Origin: a virus
Direction: 5' to 3' (one strand)
Virus record (IMG/VR): IMGVR_UViG_3300040807_002411
Location: 1 to 34,845 of that record
DNA length: 34,845 nt
Shown: piece after piece, positions 18,101 to 24,100 of the stretch
Layout of the letters: each line of letters starts with the position of its first letter
Position numbering within the stretch: the stretch's first letter is position 1
The notes under the pieces: model-generated
What the model saw: only the letters and a program-made list of their open reading frames with translations
What the model was told of the DNA's origin: nothing
Database searches by the model: none
Position numbers and translations under genes: made by a program

Positions 18101-21100
18101 AAGTTTGAACTTCTTTTTCTTTGAGATCGGCTTCTTGCCGTCATAAAGATGTCCATGTCCTCTGCAAAGGAACTTTCTAAATAATCTGGAGTCTTTGGTA
18201 ATTGCCTGCCCCAGGTATCCATCCAACTCCCTTTTACAGGGCCTGCCGATCTAAAAGACTTTAAAGAACCTCCACTACCAAACATCATTGGCAAAATTCC
18301 TTGATTGATCAGATCAAGGTTATCCATCCCAATAGAATCAACTGCATCCTTATTAATAATGTATTCACCACCTTCAAATAAGAAAGGAGCACCACTAGAT
18401 GTCATTCCAAGCATTCCACTTTGATGAGATGGGCCAATTGCCTGACCAGATGCAAAAGATCTTAGTCCACCACCTGCACCAAAAGAAGTGTATCCTGTGT
18501 CAAAATTCCCTGTTAACAGGTCATTCATATATTTATTGTCAAAATAACTATCCATCTTATTGGAATTGATGCTACCAATGCTTACATTGTCTGCAATCAA
18601 AACAATTTGATCAGAATTTGCAGATCTTCCTGAGATATTAAACATCTCATTTGCAATGGAACCGCCTTTCCCAAAGTTCATTCTGTCTAGATTTGATTTT
18701 CCAATAGATGCTACTGACTCCTTGCTAAAAATATATTCTCCTCCTTCAAATAAGAAGGGGCCTCCATCTGGACTCAACCCAATCATTCCTCCTTGATGTG
18801 AGGGGCCAATTGCCATTCCTCCAGACTGAACACTTCCTCCTTTTGCAAATCCCTTATAACTTGTATATCTTGAAGCTACATTGCCTCTTGATAAAAAGCT
18901 TGGAACTGCAGGAATTGAACTCTTTGAACTAGAATCATTTGAAAAGAAACTAAATGGTTTTGATGTATTGGATCTGGAACTTCCAAATAAACTAGGTAAT
19001 CCCAAATCAAAAATATTTACTGCTCCTTCATAGGCTCCATAAAGCGCAAGCAGTCCAAGAAGCTTATCATCACCCAATTCACTAAGATCCTCTCCACCCT
19101 TGTCTCTCATTCTAATCAAGCTTCTTATGAATTTGTCTGAAGTGACAGAGAGCCAATCCCAAATACTACCTTTCCCATATTGATCATCATATTGCAGAAA
19201 ACTGTCCTTCCCAAGAACTGGAGCCAAAGAAAGAAATGCTGGAATCCAGGCCCAAGTAATGTCAGCAAGGCTTCCTTTTGTCTTTTTATAATTTCCAAAA
19301 CTAAGAACTTCCAACCAATCTCCAACATCCTCACCCCAGACACTCCTTCCTTCTGCCATTCCTAAGAAAGAAGAAACCAAGGAGGCCATACCAATACCAA
19401 GAACAGCAATCTCTCCTAAACTCCATTCTTCTCTAGAAGCATCACCACCACCAAACATTCCTCCAAGGGCACTAATATTTGTTAAATAATTCCCAATGTT
19501 TGCACCAAATGATCCAATCAAGTCAATTGATCCATTGATCAATCCCCAGCCACTTCCAATGATTGCATCAACTGCTGACTTAATCATTCCTCCTACAAAA
19601 CTAGGGGCACCAATTGAGTCAAGAAAACTTAGATCAATGTTTAATTTTTCATATTTATTTGAAGTAGAAAGATCATCTCTTCTTCTTGTTTCATTTACCA
19701 ATCCGTTTCTATTACGGGCCAGCATCTTCTCTGGTGAAATCTTATTTCCAGAAAAACTTCTAAATGAGCCAATCTCAGAAGGATCTAATGCCGACCAAGT
19801 CCCACCGCCATTCTCAAACCTTGGAATCAATCCTCCTGTTTCCCAATTTCTAAATTCCATTCCATAGGGGAATCCCATTGAGGTTTCAATTCCATGATTA
19901 CCAAATAGACTTTTAAACCACCCTCTTGTTGAAATACTTGCATCAAAAAAGTCATGAGTGCTTAGCCAACTCTGAGGTTCAATTAACCTCATTGGATCAG
20001 TTTTTGAAGAAGGGGCCTCTGGATTGTTTTTCTTGCTTTCTTTGTTTGTGTTATTGATCCTTATGTCTAATATGCTTCCTAGATCTGTAATCTGATTTGC
20101 GTAGTCCACTAAATCTGTTCTCTCAAATTGAGAGGCCTTTAGGTCAAAAATATTCTCTTTGAATCCATAATTACCACCTCCATATCCACCCTCATTCCAA
20201 GAAGTATTTCCTCCATTTTCAAATCTTGGAATCATTGAAGAAACCATCCTGGATAAGGATTTTTTGTCCTTCACTCCATTGATCATTGAGAAGAAGTCAG
20301 AACCCAATCCAGAAACTGTTTTCTTATTTATAATGTACTCTCCACCCTCTAATTCAATAGGGCCTTGTCCTGAGACATTTGCAAGAATTCCACCTTGTTG
20401 ATGAGAAGGCCCATGTAACAAACCACCCTTTGCAAACTCAATCAAGTAATCTGGCTTAATGGCAGGATAGAATGGGTTTTTTAACATCTGCAATTTGTCC
20501 AATAGTGATTTTGGATCACCAAAGACACTGTTCACTGCATTCTGTAGCTGTTCTCCAATGTTTAGATTAACTCCATCCAGAGAGAGTCCTGAAAAGAGAT
20601 TATTCCATTCTGTCTGGAAATCTCCCAACCCTATACCAAGATCAATATCTGAAAGGTCTGGTAATCCTAAATTATCAAACCAACTCTTGAAAGAATCCCA
20701 ATTGCTCAAGTCTGGAAGATTCAAACTTGCTGTCCATTGATCCCAATTTTCTTTAAAATCTCCCCATCCCCCTGGGATATCTAACTGTGCGGCCCAATGC
20801 TCAAACATGGAAACCCAGTTATCCCAACTTGCCAAATCTGGAATTCCTAACATATCTAGGAAATTATCCCAATTTGTTTTAATGGTTTGAAATCCTGTCT
20901 CTAAATTAGTAATTAGCTGATTAAGGCCTCCTTCTAATTCTCCCCAAATTGTTTCTATTCCAAAAATAATATTATTCCAAAGAAGTTGAAGTGCCTCTCC
21001 AAGATTTCCAAATAAATCAAAATCAATTCCCAAATCAAATAAATTAAATCCAGTAGTCCCTTCTTCTCTTGTGAAGGTTACATCTTGAGGAGTGACATCT

Positions 21101-24100
21101 CCAATCTCAGGTTGCACCCTTTTTAGTGCTGCAGCACGGCCTTCTTCAATAGCAACAATCATTTCGGATTCTTGAAGAGCAACTGCATCTGCAATTCTTT
21201 GACCTGTCTCGTAATCTATTCCAAAAAGCCTCTCAAAATCTGTTCTGACAGAAGAAGAACTAATGGCCTCACCCATTGAGCTTTCCCATTGAGTAATGGC
21301 ATCATCTCTGTATTTATAAAAGGCCTCTTCAACCTCTCCGAAGTCTCCAATTGAACCAAAGTCAGCAAATTCCTTTAAATCAATATCATCATCAATCTGT
21401 GCAAGCTTGTAACCAATGTAGGTTAGCAAATCGTTGTAACTAATAAATCCATTGCGATATACATTTACTGCATCTGCAAGCATATCTCCCATCGGAGATC
21501 CTGCTACCTGTAATTCAAATATCCCCTTTTTCAATGCTTCTGTAATGTCTGCACCTACGGCCTTTGCAGAGGCCTCCTGCAAGGATTGAAGATCCTCAAT
21601 TACTCTTACATAAATCTGCTGATATGCACTGGATGTCTTCAAAACATCTTGGGCCTGTTGCAAATAAACCTGAGTAAAGTTCTTGTAATCCTCTACTGCT
21701 TTTTCATCTGCACCCATTCTTGTTGCTGCCTCATACAATTCATTGTATTTTTCAGAGGCCAATTCCAGCTTTACTCCTGGTGCAGAAATATTTAATGCAG
21801 AATTCATAATAGAGAAAATCACATCCTCTATATCCTGCAATGTATCCGCAAGTCCCTTAATGGAATTATTGATCTCTCCAATAATATCTCTTTCTTGTCG
21901 AAGAAGATTTAAGGATTTGTATTTATCTGTAGAAGTCTCAATCCCCAAACCATTCAAAATTCCAGAAAAAATCTGATCCAATGTGTCTGCAAAAATTCCA
22001 AATATTCCAGAAATCAATCCAACCAATAATTGAAGAAATCCAGAAAGATAAATGAGTATTGGAGTTAAGGATTCAATTAATCTTGCAAAAGGCTGAATCA
22101 CTTGAGTAAAGGCTCGTAAAATCTGCTTTACTGCACCTCCCATCATCTCAAAAAGAGGACGAAGAGGCTCAACCATATCAACCAAGGCTTCAAAAACAAT
22201 AGCAATTCCTTCTGCAAAATCTCCAAAAACATCCATGAAAATACTCATGAATCTATCTAAGGTTTTCTGGAACCTTTCATTTTGCATTAAAGAATCAAAA
22301 GTAAGATTCATAATTGCAGTGGTTGGATCTTTAAATGCCAACTTTACTGAATCAATGATACTTTTCCCATACTCTAAAAATTTGTTCTCTTCTTCCTTTT
22401 GTGGTTGGGCCTCCGTATTTTCTTCAACAGCAACCGTTAGTTGTTCAATTGCTAATTTTGTTTCTGGAGTCATTCCTGCAGGAGAGCCTGTTCCAGGCTG
22501 ACCGTATATCGGAGCATCCTTATATTTCTCAGCAAGATCATCTACAGACTTGATCCCAGTTTTGTTTGATTTTGACAATTCATCAGTTGTCTCCTTTAAG
22601 GCCTCCATTGAGTAGTTCAACTCTTCAAATTGATGAGAACCCATCGAATAGGCCATTCTCCCTAAATTTGCTTGAGACACTTCCTCTTTTGTTGGCAACT
22701 TCCCATAAGAGGCTGCTGCCATTCCACCATTTTGAAATTTCCTTGCATTTAATGCATCAAACAAAGGAATTCCATAATTTGCTACAGCCTTCTTATTGAT
22801 AATATATTCTCCTCCTTCCAACTCGATTGGCTGTCCATTCAAATAACCACCAATTCCTCCATTATTGTGAGATGGGCCACTAAGCAATCCGCCTTTTGAA
22901 AGAGTTCTTCTGCCACCAATTTCTCTACCTTTTTCTCCAATAAACTCTCCCAGTTTCTTATTAATGGAATCAACCCATGTTTCTGTATAATTAAAGAACT
23001 TCTTTTGTTCTTCGTTTATCTGATTTTGAATATCAATTAATTCTCTGGCTCTCTCAACTCTAATAATCTCATCATCTGTTAATTTTTTCTGATACTCTTC
23101 TGCAACATCAAGAACCCCATTCTTGAATGTCAGCATATATGCAGGAATATCCTGAGAAACCATAATATCAAAGGCCTTACTAATATCTTGTTCTAGTCCA
23201 GCAAGAGGATCAGCTTCCATTCCTGCGCTAATTTTCAGTTGCTGGGACAGGCTCATTCCTTCCAGTTGTTGGGCCTTGTATGCTTTTACTTGATTGAGTA
23301 CCTGCTCTTTTAAAAGGTCATCCTTACTTTTTTGAAGCTCTTTCTGAAACTCCAATTCTTTCGTTATTTCTTGCTCATAATTAAGCTGATCCTGCTTTTT
23401 TGACAACATGTCTGTAACATTCTTGATCTGCTCCTCGTTATATCCTTTTTGCTTTAGGGAGTGATACAAAATGTTCTGTTCTACCTTGTCTCTTTCTTCC
23501 TGTAACTTTTTAGCTCTTTCAATTGGAGAAACTGCTTTTTGGAATAAACTTATCTCTTCATTTAAAAGGAATATATTTCTTTTGCTAAGTTGAATTTCCT
23601 CTTCTAAGGCCCTTGTTTCTCTTACGGCCTCTAATGCAATTTCTTGTTCTTTTAAGGTAACCAGGGTTTCCGTTTCTGTTTTCAGAATCTCTTTTGCTTC
23701 TTCCAGTTGGGCCTTCGTATGGCCTTCCAAGGCCATTCTTTCCAAAGTAATTTGATTTTGAAGTTCAGACTCCAATCTTACTGTGTCTAAAATTAAATCC
23801 CGATAACCCTTGTGTTGTTTAATTACCTTAATTTGACGATTATTTAACCTCTCTGTAAGTTTTAACGACTTTAACTCTTCTGCAGAAGATTGCTTAAACT
23901 CTTCCATCTTTCTGGAAAAGGCCAATTCTGTCTTAATCAAATCCTGAGTAAGTTTCTCAATGTTTTTATAAAGCAAAGATTCAACCGTTCCACCAAGAAT
24001 GTCTGGCAAAATGGAAACTCCACCTGCATCCTTCACTTCTTTTATTTTCTTTGCAATGGCCTCATCACTAAGAATTTGATCAACAATCCCCTTAAAATTG

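Larger units (their letters stand above)
12319..22893 (-). repeat. Seven dispersed GPSH...GGEYI repeats inside the tape measure gene
   Basis: About 45-55 codons recur seven times with the pattern G-G-x-x-x-G-P-S-H-x-x-G-[GM]-[IVL], a variable loop, [LF]-E-G-G-E-Y-[IV]-[IMF]-x-[KR], then a helix ending near L-N/I-N. The GPSH codons start at plus-strand bases 22878, 20412, 18807, 18435, 15234, 13161 and 12450, reading down. Copies 3, 4, 5 and 6 in that order share the variant P-F-L-F-E-G-G-E-Y, whereas the first two have P-I-E-L-E-G-G-E-Y. The motif is known from tape measures in one or a few copies; seven in one protein is many. Confidence 0.9.

Noticed and set aside
15055-18850. CRISPR array or integron-like repeat
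   Set aside because: The repeats are in-frame, unevenly spaced, vary at the DNA level and lie inside an intact coding frame, so they are protein repeats.
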